In this document: in pieces, positions 23,640-35,402 of the stretch | How the letters are laid out: every line of letters begins with the position of its first letter | Position numbering within the stretch: position 1 is the stretch's first letter | NCBI GenBank assembly: GCA_021613375.1 | Contig: CM038704.1 | Span: 3,728,905-3,792,904 of the forward strand | Length of the DNA: 64,000 bases | Source of the DNA: Megaleporinus macrocephalus | Lineage: Eukaryota; Chordata; Actinopteri; Characiformes; Anostomidae | Direction of reading: 5' to 3' | Translations under genes and position numbers: made by a program | Notes under the pieces: generated by a model | What the model saw: the letters and a program-made list of their open reading frames with translations, nothing else | What the model was told of the DNA's origin: nothing | The model's database searches: none

Positions 23640-24219
23640 CACAGTAGTGTACTGGTTAGTACAGTGGTGTAGTGGTTAGTATGGTGGTGTAGTGGTTAGT
23701 GCGGTGGTGTAGTGGTCAGTACAGTGGTGTAGTGGTTAGTGCGGTGGTGTAGTGGTCAGTACGGTGGTGTAGTGGTCAGTACGGTGGTGTAGTGGTTAGT
23801 ATGGTGGTGTAGTGGTCAGTACGGTGGTGTAGTGGTTAGTACGGTGGTGTAGTGGTTAGTATGGTGGTGTATTGGTTAGTATGGTGGTGTAGTGGTTAGT
23901 ATGGTGGTGTAGTGGTTAGTACGGTGGTGTAGTAGTTAGTATGGTGGTGTAGTGGTTAGTATGGTGGTGTAGAGGTTAGTATGGTGGTGTAGTGGTTAGT
24001 ATGGTGGTGTAGTGGTCAGTATGGTGGTGTAGTGGTTAGTATGGTGGTGTAGTGGTTAGTATGGTGGTGTAGTGGTCAGTATGGTGGTGTAGTGGTTAGT
24101 ACGGTGGTGTAGTGGTTAGTATGGTGGTGTAGTGGTTAGTACGGTGGTGTAGTGGTTAGTATGGTGGTGTAGTGGTTAGTACGGTGGTGTAGTGGTCAGT
24201 ATGGTGGTGTAGTGGTCAG
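23640..24219 (+). repeat. Second 20-bp SINE-head minisatellite, about 29 copies
   Basis: The same GGTGGTGTAGTGGTTAGTAC/T unit as at 6122-8719. It again runs directly into the SINE body at 24220. The left flank differs from that of the first array, so the two are separate loci. Confidence 0.93.
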
Positions 24220-24363
24220 CACTGTCTCCTCACAGTAAGATGATCTGGGTTGGATTCCCGGTCTGGGTGGTTCTGTGTGGAGTGTGTATGGTCTCTCTGT
24301 GTTTGAGTGGGTTCCTCCGGGTACTCCGGTTTCCTCCCACAGTCCAAACACATGCATGTTAGG
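24220..24363 (+). mobile_element. tRNA-derived SINE, left part (split by LINE)
   Basis: GCACTGTCTCCTCACAGTAAG, B-box-like GGTTGGATTCC (24248-24258), through ACACATGCATGTTAGG. It continues at 27196. Confidence 0.85.
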
Positions 24364-24630
24364 ATCCTTCAAGGATTCAAGGATTCAAGGATTCAAGGAG
24401 ACTTTATTGTCATTCGCATCACATGTGGTACATGGGGTGGAACGAAATTGTGGTACCCAAGGACCCAGTTTTACCCAGACAGCAGTACTTAAATAAATAA
24501 AATAAACATAAATATATAAAATATATGAGAATAAAATAAACAGGAATGGAGAAGGTAGCAGCAGAGTGTATTAAAGTGACTGGTGTCGTTAAAGTGTCAG
24601 TGCAGTAAAAGTGTCAGTGCAGTGGTTCCA

Positions 24631-26256
24631 CTAAGTGGCGTTTAAAAGTCTTACAGCTTCCGGAATGAAGCTGTTCCTCAGTCTGTTCGTTCTACACTTA
24701 ACGCTCCGCAGCCTCCTGCCTGAGGGGAGCGGGACAAACAGTGAGTGTGCTGGATGAGTGGGGTCCTTCATGATGCAGGTGGCCCTCTTCCTGCATCTGG
24801 AGGTGTATATGTCCGTGGTGGTGGGGAGGCTGACTCCGACAGACCTCTGTGCAGCCTTCACCACCCTCTGCAGAGCTTTCCTGTCTGCAGCAGAGCAGCT
24901 TCCGTGCCACACGTTGATGCTGGAGCATAGAACGCTCTCCACCACACATCTGTAGAAGGAGGTGAGGACCGAGCTCCCGAGCCCAGCTCGCCTCAACCGC
25001 CTGAGGAAGTAGAGCCGCTGATGTGCCTTCCTGACCAGGCTGGAAGTGTTGTTGCTCCAGGTGAGGTTGTTGCTCAGGTGAACACCCAAGTACCTGTAGC
25101 TGGAGACCACTTCCACCGCAGACCCTCCGACATGCAGGGGGAGGTGGGCATGTCTGCCCCTTCTGAAGTCCACAATCATCTCCTTTGTCTTCTTTATGTT
25201 GATGCAGAGGTTGTTCTTTCTGCACCAACCCTCCAGGTGTTCTACCTCCCGTCTGTAGCCAGACTCATCACTGTTTGTGATGCATCCGACCACTGCCGTG
25301 TCGTCCGCAAACTTCACAATATGACAGCCTGGGTGGATGGGTGAGCAGTCATATGTGAGCAGCGTGAACAAAAGGGGGCTCAACACACAGCCCTGAGGGG
25401 AGCCAGTGCTGAGGATTGTGGTGGAGGAGGAGAGGTTGTGGATCCTCACAGACTGCGGCCTGTTGGTCAGGAAGTCCAGGACCCAGTTGCAAAGAGAAGA
25501 GCGCAGACCAAGTGAGGAGAGCTTATCTGTCAGTGTCTGGGGTATCATGGTGTTAAAGGCGGAAGTGAAGTCCACAAAGAGCATACGGACATAAGAGTCC
25601 TTCTGCTCCAGGTGGGTGAGGGCAGTGTGGACCACAGAGGAAATGGCATCGTCTGTGGATCGGTTCCTCCTGTAGGCGTACTGGTGTGGGTCCACAGTGA
25701 CGTCGATGGTGGCTTTGATGTGGGTCATAACCAGTCTTTCAAAGCATTTAGTGACTATCGGCGTGAGAGCTATCGGCCGGTAGTCATTCAGACCTGTCAC
25801 TGTGGAGCTCTTGGGGACCGGGATGATGGTGGCGGTCTTCAGGCAGGTGGGAACAGCTGCCTGGGTGAGGGAGACATTGAAAATGTCTGCCAGGACCTCG
25901 GAGATCTGATCAGCGCACTCCCGTAGTACTCGTCCGGGTATATTATCCGGACCAGCACTTTTCCGGGGGTTGATCCTCCTGAGGGTCCTCCTTACCTCTG
26001 CTGGTGTCACACAGAGGGGTACTTCTCCAGGTGGAGGGGTGAGTCTTATGCTGGGCGGGGTGTCAGGGTCCTCAAAGCGGGCATAGAATTTGTTGAGAGC
26101 CTCGGGCAGGGAGGGGTCTTTGGAACATTGTGCATCTCTGGTTTTATAGTCTGTGATGCACTTAATTCCCCTCCACATGCTCCTAGGATCCTGGGAGGAG
26201 AAGTGTCCCTGGATTTTCAGAGCATATGAAAACGTCTCTGATGTTGGTGTAAACAC
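24631..26256 (-). pseudogene. LINE reverse transcriptase region, open frame of 541 codons
   Basis: Motifs in order: [20 protein letters not shown] (156-175), [14 protein letters not shown] (191-204), VDFTSAFNT with catalytic D229, [13 protein letters not shown] (285-297) and FADD (316-319, catalytic pair). The C-terminus [20 protein letters not shown] is usual for these fish LINEs. The frame has no stop, but it lacks its in-frame endonuclease partner, so it is treated as a dead or non-autonomous copy. The first Met is not a natural start; it lies in the shifted endonuclease text. Confidence 0.88.
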
Positions 26257-27157
26257 GGTCGAGTGTGTTGTCTCCCCGTGTTGGAATGTCTATGTGTTGG
26301 TAAAACCTCGGCAAAATGTTCGTCAGGTTCACGTGGTTAAAATCCCCCGCCACCACGTAAAACGCCTCCGGATGCTTGTTCTGAAGCGAGCTGATGTTGT
26401 CATGTAGCTCTTTCAGTGCGTTGTTAGCATTAGCATCCGGTGCTATGTAAACGGCAATGACGAACACAGCTGTAAACTCCCGAGGCAGATAGTGTGGCCG
26501 ACACTTCACGGTCAGCTGTTCTGTTGCCTCGGAGCATAGGGCGTTTACCATCACACAGTTTGTGCACCAACCTTTGTTTATGTAGACGCATAAGCCGCCC
26601 CCTCGTGCTTTTCCGGACAGCTGGTTGCGGTCCGCGCGGAAGAGCTGCCGGCCGGCGAGCTGGAAGGCTGAGTCCGGCATGCTGTCGTTTAGCCATGTTT
26701 CCGTGAGACAGATCACAGCGCAGTTCCTCATCTCATCAGAAACACTCATCCTCAGCCGCAGAAGGTCCAGCTTGTTGTCCAAAGAGCGAACATTGGACAG
26801 GAAGAGAGATGGAATCGGGGGTCTGTCGGCGTTAGCCTTGAGCCTGGCTAGCACGCCGGCCCGCTTCCCTCTCTTCAGTCTTCGCCTGCATCGCTTCCTT
26901 TTGCCCTTTGTTCGTACCGCTCTGACCCGCCACGCCGGTGTCCGGAGAAGTTGTAGTCTGCCCAGCTTGGCTCTGAAACTACTGTCCATAGTTGCTACTT
27001 TTGTGGCAGAGCTGTCCTTAATCTTAAAAAGTTTGGTTCGGCTGTAACTCACAGGCTTAAGGCGCGTGAAATCGCTATCAGAACCGACGTAAAAATAACT
27101 GAAAGCTGGGTTTTCGCTGGGAGCGTGAGAAGCTGCTGCACCACCGCGCGCGGCCAT
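26183..27157 (-). pseudogene. LINE apurinic-like endonuclease region, C-terminally broken
   Basis: The 324-codon frame has a basic N-terminal region (about 83-100), then endonuclease motifs: SNVRSLDNK (N122), LTETWLND (E153), RGGGLCVYI (186-193), GDFNHVNL (271-278) and [12 protein letters not shown] (297-308). After residue 308 the frame leaves the family and stops. The SDH motif expected next, with the catalytic His, is absent, and a deletion fused this point to the RT linker near 26225-26235. Confidence 0.82.
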
Positions 27158-27195
27158 CTTGTTATATTGTAATCATGTAATCTTGTTATATTGTA

Positions 27196-27325
27196 ATCCT
27201 CACTCTAAGCCGAACGTAGGTGTGAGTGAGTGTGTGTTGGCCATACGACGGACTGGTCACCTGTCTACGGTGTACCCCATCTTCGCCTGATAATGCTGGG
27301 ATTGGCTCCAGCTGCTATCTTTCCA
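27196..27325 (+). mobile_element. tRNA-derived SINE, right part (split by LINE)
   Basis: ATCCTCACTCTAAGCCG through GGGATTGGCTCCAGC aligns with 8862-8970 of the intact copy. It lacks the ATGG tail. Confidence 0.85.
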
Positions 27326-30278
27326 TTTTGTGCCAGTTTGTGAAGAGGTAACTGATACCAAACGTGGTATCAACATGGAGTGAAGCTGAGTGCATTCAGT
27401 TTATATAAGTATTAAATAAGCTTGAACCTGGCATTTATTGGCTCTCCTGGCTGCCATTCTGTAGTAGAATGTTATACTGTGGCATCAGAAGTCTGCATTT
27501 CCATCCATTGTTTGAATGAAGAGGCACCTCGTGCAGGGCTGTAACAATCCTGAAATCCTGAATATGGCTAATATTTTGTCCATCACTGATCCTCTCTTGT
27601 GATCGGCTATGTTAGAGAGATATCGGCTGATCTCCAATCACATATTTCGGTTGAAACTTGGCCAGTACATGGTAAATTCCATCTAGCCAAGACATTCTGC
27701 TAAATCTAAGTATCTGTTAAATGCTGGTCTATGTTCTTTAAGCAACCATTTGCTAATATACTCAACTCCAGGCCCCATGTGTAGCTGTACCAACAACATT
27801 CCTGCTTAAAACGATAAAATTGGTGGTACAGGCAATATTCAGTGGATATAATGTGTGGGACACTTCTACAGCAGCTTTCTAGAACGTAGGTTGCTGAATA
27901 GCGGGCTGCATCGTAAAATGGTTTGGCCATCAAGTTCTATAGGAACACAGGCAGCTTTGTCGTGCTGGCACATCAGATTGTGTTCCTGCTGAAAAGCAAT
28001 CCCGGGATGCTCCGGATGTCTGTAAGAAGAAGAAAGGCAACAAGCGTCCGAGCGGCAGTGCTGTAAAACACTGAGGAATCCTGGTGTGTTGTCGAGAGTG
28101 GGTGTCTTGGATTTCTTCAGTTGCCCACCGCTAGTGAGCTGAGCTTCTAAGCAGTCACGTTGTGCTTCTCGCTCTTGTCACCTTAATTCCTCCACATTCC
28201 CACTCTCCTGATTTATAGTCATCCGCGGGGCTAAATGAGCCCTCATGGTGAGGAGAGGAAGTGTAGGAAGAGAGAGCGAGCGAGAGAGAGAGAGAGAGTG
28301 GGGGTGAGAGAGGAGACCATCCATCAGTGGAAAAGCTCCAGATTCTCCTTGCCCCAGATTCCATCTTCCTCTCCTCCTCTTCTGGCACCTGCTTTGGACT
28401 GCTGTGCCCAGGCAGTGTCAGAACTAGCGTGGGTCAAAGGTCACCCTGGCCTTCCCACGCTGGGCAGCTTTTAACCTCCTGCCAGCTTCGGCAGGCTCGG
28501 GCGTAAGCCTCCGGCACCGAGCGAGAGGATTAGGAAACAGCCTGAGGTCCTTAAGTAGGCCTTAGTCCTTCCTTTATCATGAACATTTGCTGAGCAGGAG
28601 GGCTGTTTCTGGATCAGTCCTGCCATTTAGCGTGCTTTAGCCAAAACCACTAATTAGGCAGGGGTTGCTGATCCCAGAATAGGGCCCCTGTGTGCACTAA
28701 TGTATGTTGGACTGCTGCCTCATCCTGTTCTTGATTCAACTGATTCAAGAACAGCAGCCTCTACTACTGAGATGCTTTTGTGAATGGATGCTTGTGGTAC
28801 ACGGCGTGCGGATGAGGTCTACACTTCAGTCACATGGTTTAAATGACCGTCCGCAGCCAGATGGACCATGTGGTGTCCAGCTAGACGGTCAACAATAAAT
28901 TAAATTCAGTGGCGAGTGCTGAGGTGCACAGCTAGACTGGGGATGCACTTGCATTCCACCGGAATGGTTGTTCGGATTGACGAAGGCCCCAAAGGTCGAA
29001 TCCAGACCATGTTGACTTGGATGAAGATGCTTCTCCCACTTGCCAAATGGTCCAATCCAATTAGCCTAGCCGGCTACCTTTTGATTCTAATCCGGCTGCT
29101 ACCAGTAGCCACCATCTGTGAGCGTGAGGAAGGCAATTCTGGAAGGAAGTGTCTGTGCTTGAGGCAATGTCTCTGAGTCTGAGGACCATGCAAGAACCCA
29201 TTGTGATTGCAAAGGGTGCAGATCCCAACCCCCACTCCCTGGTTTCGGGCTCTTGCACTGACATCACAAGGGTCATCCGGGGGGTCAGGGCAACCAGCAT
29301 CGACTCAACAAAAGACCCCAGACAGAGTTAATTCCATTATCAAGAAATGCAGGCTTGCAGGGTTCCTTCCCATCTGAACAACAAGAGGCCCCCCATCAGA
29401 GAAATGAAGGGAATCGACTCACACGCTGGTCAATTATTCAATTACATCACCCTGGCCTGGCGTTTGACCCCTCGTGTTTCCTAGTGGGTTTGTTAACCGG
29501 AGGAGCAGATTAAGTGGGAGAGACTGGAAATGCACAGCGACTGAAACAGCTGGTGGGGTTATAGTGGGGAAGGCAGTGGAGCGTAGCTATCTCGCGGCGC
29601 TGCGTCCCACTGCCGAAATAAAGAGCTTAGAATCCTGAGAACCTTGCCCACCTAAATCCTTCTTTTTGGCTTTAATTAGGTTCGACGGGCTCAAAGAAGT
29701 CATTTCCGTTTTTTTTGTATGCTTCATATTTTCTGAGCACTTTGTGGAAGGACGGCGATGTTTTGCCGGGGTGGGCGTTTAGCGAGCTTTGCCAAGGTTT
29801 TGCTCTCTCTCTGGCTTGCTCTCTCTCTTTCTCTCTGACTAATGATCTTTATGTTGTCATCAGTGCTTCTTTTGCTGTTGGATGTTTGACTAATTAGAGC
29901 CAAAAAGGAAGTAATCTAATGAGCTGGGTCACAGCCCGAATGAGGCGAGCTAATCAACAGATGCCCCGGAGACTCCGGAGGAAAGACGGTCCTAATGCAG
30001 CAAACTATGAATGCAAGTTAATTAGTTCCGGCCTCTGAGATCACCCCGAACTTTGCAGTTTACTGGTAGCTTTGTAAGCTAATTGTACCAGTGAGTGCAA
30101 GCTCATGTCAACTGGTCCTACCAGCAATATGTCAGTGCTGGAATATTTCTTTAATGTCCGGTTCAGGGCGTGTTAGTGCTTTCTAGAACTTTCTCCAGGT
30201 TTGGACCCACTAAGTTAGCACAAACCTCTAATTTTCAATCTGGTACTTGAAGGAACTTCAGGAGTACTTCAGTGAAAA
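27326..30278. other. Low-repeat intergenic block, possible regulatory sequence
   Basis: It contains a GA tract (28275-28305), an inverted repeat with 10-bp arms CTGTTCTTGA/TCAAGAACAG (28725-28754), and TAATTA/AATTAG cores (for example 29670, 29890, 30020). I see no exon with domain content. The density of repeats is clearly lower than on either side. Confidence 0.35.
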
Positions 30279-30507
30279 TTTCACTTCAAGGAATGTTCCA
30301 TTATACGCTGATGTAGTCCATTAGCAGCCGGTATGAGCTATGAGGCCAACATGGAGGCTAACAAACACTAGAAATCCATTAATCAAGTTCATATAGGAGG
30401 TCTGCTCAGCTGGCAGTCTTCTTTGCAATGATGTCCTGCAATCATTTCCGGCTATACGAAACCAGTTTCCCATCTCTTGGAACAGGAGGGTTGTTTCCAC
30501 AAGGAGA
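30279..30507 (+). repeat. Locally duplicated segment, copy 1
   Basis: TTTCACTTCAAGGAATGTTC through CCCATCTCTTGGAACAGGAGG. It matches 30751-30950 with a 472-bp offset; a third fragment lies at about 31163-31230. Confidence 0.88.
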
Positions 30508-30720
30508 AGCTTGGAAAGGGTTAAATACACACACTGACGTATGGAAAAGAACTACTTACTCTATTAATACTGTTTAATATTTAAATAATAAAGTGTTTTG
30601 AGTAAATAAAAGCTTCCTATCTGGAAAAAAACAGTGTTTTATATATTATCATGTGTATCCAGGTGTCTAAAACATTTGTTCAGTACTATATATATTCTGT
30701 TTTGAGTCAACAAGCAGCTT
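30508..30720 (+). mobile_element. Family A element, right half
   Basis: From AAGGAGAAGCTTGGAAAGGG to the terminal text GTGTCTAAAACATTTG and CAGTACT. A TA tract (30724-30748) follows. Confidence 0.78.
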
Positions 30721-30750
30721 GAAATATATATATATATATATATATATAAA

Positions 30751-30950
30751 TTTCACTTCAAGGAATGTTCCATTATGCACTGATATAGTCCATTAGCAGC
30801 CAGTATGAGCTATGAGGCCAACATGGAGGCTAACAAACACTAGAAATCCATTAATCAAGTTCATATAGGAGGTCTGTTCAGTTGGCAGTCTTCTTTGCAA
30901 TGATGTCCTGCAATCATTTCCAGCTTCCCATCTCTTGGAACAGGAGGACA
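30751..30950 (+). repeat. Locally duplicated segment, copy 2
   Basis: Near-identical to 30279-30490, lacking a short CGGCTATACGAAACCAG piece. Confidence 0.88.
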
Positions 30951-31027
30951 CATACTTGAAACGAAAGGTCAAATGATTGTATCCTTTTAAATAGATTACA
31001 GGTTTAGCTACCTGGAGAGGTTTTGGT

Positions 31028-31163
31028 GATACACTACTGTGCAAAAGTCTGAAGCTGATGGTTTATCTGATCAGTAAGTCTATGCTCACCAGTAAGAATA
31101 GCAGATCTGATTAGATAAGATGTAAATAATCATACATACAATACAAAGTAACATGAATATCAT
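31028..31163 (+). mobile_element. Family A element, left part
   Basis: The terminal repeat ATACACTACTGTGCAAAAGT, then CACCAGTAAGAATAGCAG and TAACATGAATATCAT, where it breaks off. Confidence 0.78.
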
Positions 31164-31239
31164 TGCAATGATGTCCTGCAATTATTTCCAGCCATACAAA
31201 ACCAGGTTCCAATCTCTTGGAATAGGTGGAGACTGAAAT

Positions 31240-31976
31240 ACTTGAAACGAAACATCAAATGCTTATTTCCAAATCCAAACAGTTTGTAGCATTCGGCTCA
31301 ATAAAGCACAAGGAAACAATTAGTTAGGTCAGTTATTGAAAGCTAGACATAAAGAGAGTCTTTGGTGTAGGCCCAGTCTTAGGCCCAAGTCTTTAAGCGT
31401 GCAGACCCTTCCAGATACTGCTGGATATGGACAGCAGGGGTTAAAGCCGACTCCCTGGACAGCAGAACTGGGACCGAACTGGTGGTGGTGGGGAGGAGGG
31501 AGGACCTGAGAGCAGCAGAGTGGGAACGCAAGATGAATCCTTTTAAAGACAGGTGGTGGATTGCGATTGGTCAGAGTAATGATTAAAAGAGTGACGTAGC
31601 ATTGGAGTCCTCCTTGCAGAACTTAAAGCTAAAAGCTAAAGCTTTCATTTTAGCTTTCGTTTTAGCACGATGCTATCATCACAGTGTTACCAACAAGCTG
31701 ATTGGCTCGGGACTATCTCCATAAATGGATGCCATGTTGAGCATTATGAACTTCCCCATTCAGAATCCAACCAGTGACTGGTCTCCTCATTCATAACATC
31801 TCCGCTGTTAGTCTCTAAGATATCTTCTGCAATGTATTTAGTAAAGCTGTGCAGGTTAGTAGATGGAGTTAAACTTAAAATAAAGCTAAAATGCCTTGCA
31901 GGATCTGCCTTTCATGACTACCCTGCGTCATACAGGCATCATAGATTACAGGTTCAGCTACCTGGAGAGGTTTTGA
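31240..31976. other. Intergenic stretch, nothing recognised
   Basis: No gene or family repeat seen. Confidence 0.4.
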
Positions 31977-32447
31977 TGATACACTACTGTGCAAAAGTCT
32001 GAAGCTGATGGTATATCTGATCAATAAGTGTATTATCACCAGTAAGAACAGCATGAATATGTTATTATGAGAGAAGTAGATCAGATCTTGATCCAGTTTG
32101 AAGAACAAAGTTAGGTTCAAGATTTCTCCTGGACGCCCCAGACATTGTATGAATGTGTTCAGTTCCTTCAGCAGCAATCTTGATTTATCTTAATGAAGTA
32201 CTGAGCAGTCAAAGCAGGTATTAGATGAGAACTGAGAATAATACTGGGTTGTTTAGGAGAAGCTTGGAAAGGGTTAAATAAACACACTGATGTATGGAAA
32301 AGCTCTACTTACTCTATTAATACTGATTAATATTTAATAATAAAGTGTTTTGAGTAAATAAAAGCTTCCTATCTGGGTAAAACAGTGTTTTATATATTGT
32401 CATGTGTATCCAGGTGTCTAAAACATTTGCACAGTACTGTATATATT
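31977..32447 (+). mobile_element. Family A inverted-repeat element, best complete copy
   Basis: Left end ATACACTACTGTGCAAAAGT and right end CATTTGCACAGTACTGTATA are inverted repeats of each other, about 470 bp apart. No transposase. A small internal deletion near 32050 separates it from the other copies. Confidence 0.85.
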
Positions 32448-32489
32448 CTGTTTTTGAGTCAACAAGCAGCTTGTGATATATATATATGC

Positions 32490-32907
32490 TGGACTGACGG
32501 GTCTCTAAAGAAAGTTGTTTCTTTCTGGTCATTGTGAGTCGGTCAGCAAGTCATCAACTGCTGATCTTCAGATACTAAACTAACCTAGAATGTTGTTCCC
32601 TTTTATACTCACTTATTAGTAGAATGTTTTTCAGCTGTGATCACAATTGAGCAAGAGTGTCCTAACAACCAATTAGTCCAATAACATCCTCAACTTGGAT
32701 TGGTGGTCGTACCAGGAGATTTAGACAGAGGACTGAGAATTACTGATAATAGACTATATGAAAAATAAGCCTCAATACAAAAATAGACTTTAATACAAAC
32801 ATTTTTATTCTTTAAAAATCATCTGATACACTTACATTAATTGTGAAATGAACAATATTGTTTGTGAATTGCATGATTCTACAGTGATCCTAAACTTTTC
32901 AGTGGTA

Positions 32908-32918
<11 letters not shown>
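32490..32918 (-). mobile_element. Tc1-like non-autonomous element, one end
   Basis: It ends in CCTAAACTTTTCAGTGGTAG, a Tc1-type terminal repeat. The other end encodes on the minus strand MTRKKQLSLETRQS, the start of a Tc1-like transposase, after which the coding text is lost. Same family as 48005-48505. Confidence 0.8.

Positions 32919-32957
<39 letters not shown>
32911..32957. repeat. (TA)n microsatellite at transposon end
   Basis: About 23 TA units directly after the terminal repeat. Confidence 0.97.
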
Positions 32958-32959
<2 letters not shown>

Positions 32960-34239
32960 CCCCAAGTGACTAAAACTCTTGCGCAGTACTGCAGCTCACA
33001 GTAGGTCATAAGTCATGGTTTTATGGAGGTTGAAAGAAGTTTTGTGGAAGAGCTCACAGAAGTGATTTGGGTGACTATTGATTAGAAATGCTGAAGATGA
33101 AATGATTAAACGTACCCACTGAACATGTCTCGGCTGATCGGCTCTAGTTAGCGGATCAATCATGGAGTTTGTTTATTTTCTGGCCAAATCGTTCGTCTAA
33201 ACAAGGCCTTGAATGTAACAGCGCTCGCGGAAGAAACTGCCTGTACTCAGCCGGGTCCTCGCTGCCTGTCAGATAGCGAAAGGTTAAGGAAACGACTGAA
33301 CCCCCTCGTCGCTGGAATCGATCCAGAGGACGGAAAACAGAAAGTGGAGACCTTAATGTGGGATTAAGAACTTGACATTTAGCCATGGCTCATTTCCAGC
33401 GGAATGGGTACAGTGAGCTTCTGTGTGTCTGCTTTGAATATTCCGGCAGCCTCGTCCCCGAGACGCGAGCGGCGTCGGCCTCGCGCCATTATTCTCGCTA
33501 TTGTATCTGGCTAATCAAAACCTGCCTCTGTTATTGTGCCATGAATCCATAATTCAGAATAATTTCTGCAACATCTGCTGTGCATTATCATAGCCGCAGG
33601 AGGCCTCCATTTATTTATTCTCCTCCTTTTTTTTTTTTTTTTGGTATTTTCCATCATGAAAACGGAAGACGGGGGAAAACGTGCGTCTGCCACTCACGCC
33701 GACAAAAAATAAACAGACACTGAACATCTGTCTCCAGGGAGCGTGCCATAGAGCGCTTTAATATGGAGATCCCCCTCCTTCTCAGCTCAGAGGCGTGTGG
33801 GCAGGAACTGCTGATGCAGGTGCACTCGCTTGGTGATGCCTGGCGTGTGGGTTGTGTGACTGTGTGTGTGTGTGTGTGTGTGTGTTCCTGAGCACTTACT
33901 GTGAGCATATGGTGGAGGAACCGAGCAGTCTGAGTGGAGGATGCACGGCACTGTGCAAAAGTCCACCCCTCATTTGTTTAATGTCCAGTCAGAACAGCTA
34001 TTGAGAGGTATTCGCTGAGGAGATTAGATAGCAGATAATAAAGAGCTTTGATGATTGAAACCTGTAGTGAGGCTTCCTAACAACCACCTGGAAGACCTCC
34101 AGATTTGTGCCCAGAGCCTAAAATATATTTTTGAGAGATGAGAACATTAAGCTGGATCAGCTCTGAGAGCATCCACAGGTGTTTCTGTCCATCCTTCCAC
34201 TGAGAGAAGACACTTCAACACTATCGGGGGGTCTGAAAG
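32958..34239. other. Low-repeat stretch, possible regulatory sequence
   Basis: 33100-33930 has few repeats, CpG-containing text and ATCCATAATTCAGAATAATT near 33545. A T run (33619-33642) and a TG run (33860-33885) are present. 33947-34200 begins with GCACTGTGCAAAAGTCCACC, a terminal-repeat-like sequence resembling family A ends. No exon seen. Confidence 0.35.
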
Positions 34240-34761
34240 GATGGGTAGATGTTGTCATGACCAACTTATCTAGAGCTCAGGCTTTATGGGCTTTATGACA
34301 CCTGTGTAACATTTTACACTGTTATAAAGGCTTATTACAAAAGTATTATAAACAGATTTGAGGTCAGACTGATATCAAAGCTGACAAATGGAAATGGACG
34401 GAGTGTTTATGTATGTTATCATGACCAACTTATGTAGGTCTTATGTAGCCTTTTGAGCACTGACCCATGATAACGTACTGAATGGCTGTTTTGACTCTTA
34501 AGGCCTTATGACACCTGTATAACACTGTTATAAAGGTTTATTACTAAAGGCATCTGTTATAAACAGGTTTTAGGACAGATTGTTATCAGAGTTGACAAAT
34601 GGAACCATGACCAGCTCGTGTAGGTCTTATGTAGCCTTATGAGCAGTGACCCATGATAACATGATACTGATACATGACTCCTATGTAACATTTTACTTAC
34701 ACTGTTATAAAGCCTTTATGACTCCTGCGTAAAGACTTTTAAATAATCAGCTTAGGTGCAT

Positions 34762-34828
<67 letters not shown>

Positions 34829-35180
34829 ACTGTCCACTGACAAATAAGTATATGTATAAAAGACGTAGCGTTTATGTATGTTGTCATGACCAGCTTATGT
34901 AGGTCTCATGATATGATATACTAAATGGCCACTGTGACTCATAAAGCTTTATGACTCCGGTGTAACATTTTACTTACACTGTCATAAAGGCTTATTATAA
35001 AAGGCATCTATTGTAAACAGGCTTTAGGTCAGATTGTTATCAAAGTTGGCAAATGGAATCTTTATGACAAATAATGAAGTGCTTATGTATATTATTATGA
35101 CCAGCTTGTGTAGGTCTCATGTAGCCTTATGAGCATGGACCAATGATAACGTGTTACTAATGTTTTCTGTTGCTGTAAAA
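34240..35180. repeat. Imperfect tandem repeat of TTATGACACCTGTGTAAC type
   Basis: Blocks sharing CATGACCAGCTTATGTAGG, TTATGTAGCCTTATGAGCA, TGACCCATGATAACG and CACTGTTATAAAGGCTTATT recur about four times in slightly different order. A CT/TA microsatellite interrupts it (34763-34826). Confidence 0.8.
34763..34826. repeat. (CT)n(TA)n microsatellite
   Basis: About 14 CT followed by 17 TA units. Confidence 0.96.
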
Positions 35181-35402
35181 TGATGTATGATGTACTATAT
35201 GGCCATTTTGACTGTAAAATAAATAAATAAATAAATAAATAAAGGCTGGTCTCTGACAGCACTGCTGATGTGTGGGTGGTAACTGAAGTGTGTGTATGTC
35301 TTTTACAGGTCACGAGTCTCTCGTTACTCCTGGAGTGAGATGCACTGAGAGCTGACCAGGGTCAGCGTTTTCCTCCACTCAACTCAGAGGGTGTCTCCAG
35401 TG

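Larger units (their letters stand above)
24369..27195 (-). mobile_element. LINE of the L2/CR1 group, about 2.8 kb, internally deleted
   Basis: Read on the minus strand: endonuclease frame (27157-26183), reverse transcriptase frame (26256-24631), a 3' UTR, and a 3' tail of four TCCTTGAA units (24368-24399). Short 3' tandem tails are usual for CR1/L2 LINEs. ATCCT on both sides (24364-24368 and 27196-27200) fits a target-site duplication. The clade call rests on remembered motif style and needs a tree. Confidence 0.85.

Noticed and set aside
28725..28754. microRNA hairpin
   Set aside because: The stem is only about 10 bp with little extension, too short for a pre-miRNA.
28683..29340. Frames of 60-86 codons in 28683-29340 as exons of another gene
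   Set aside because: No shared frame, no consistent splice sites, no domain.
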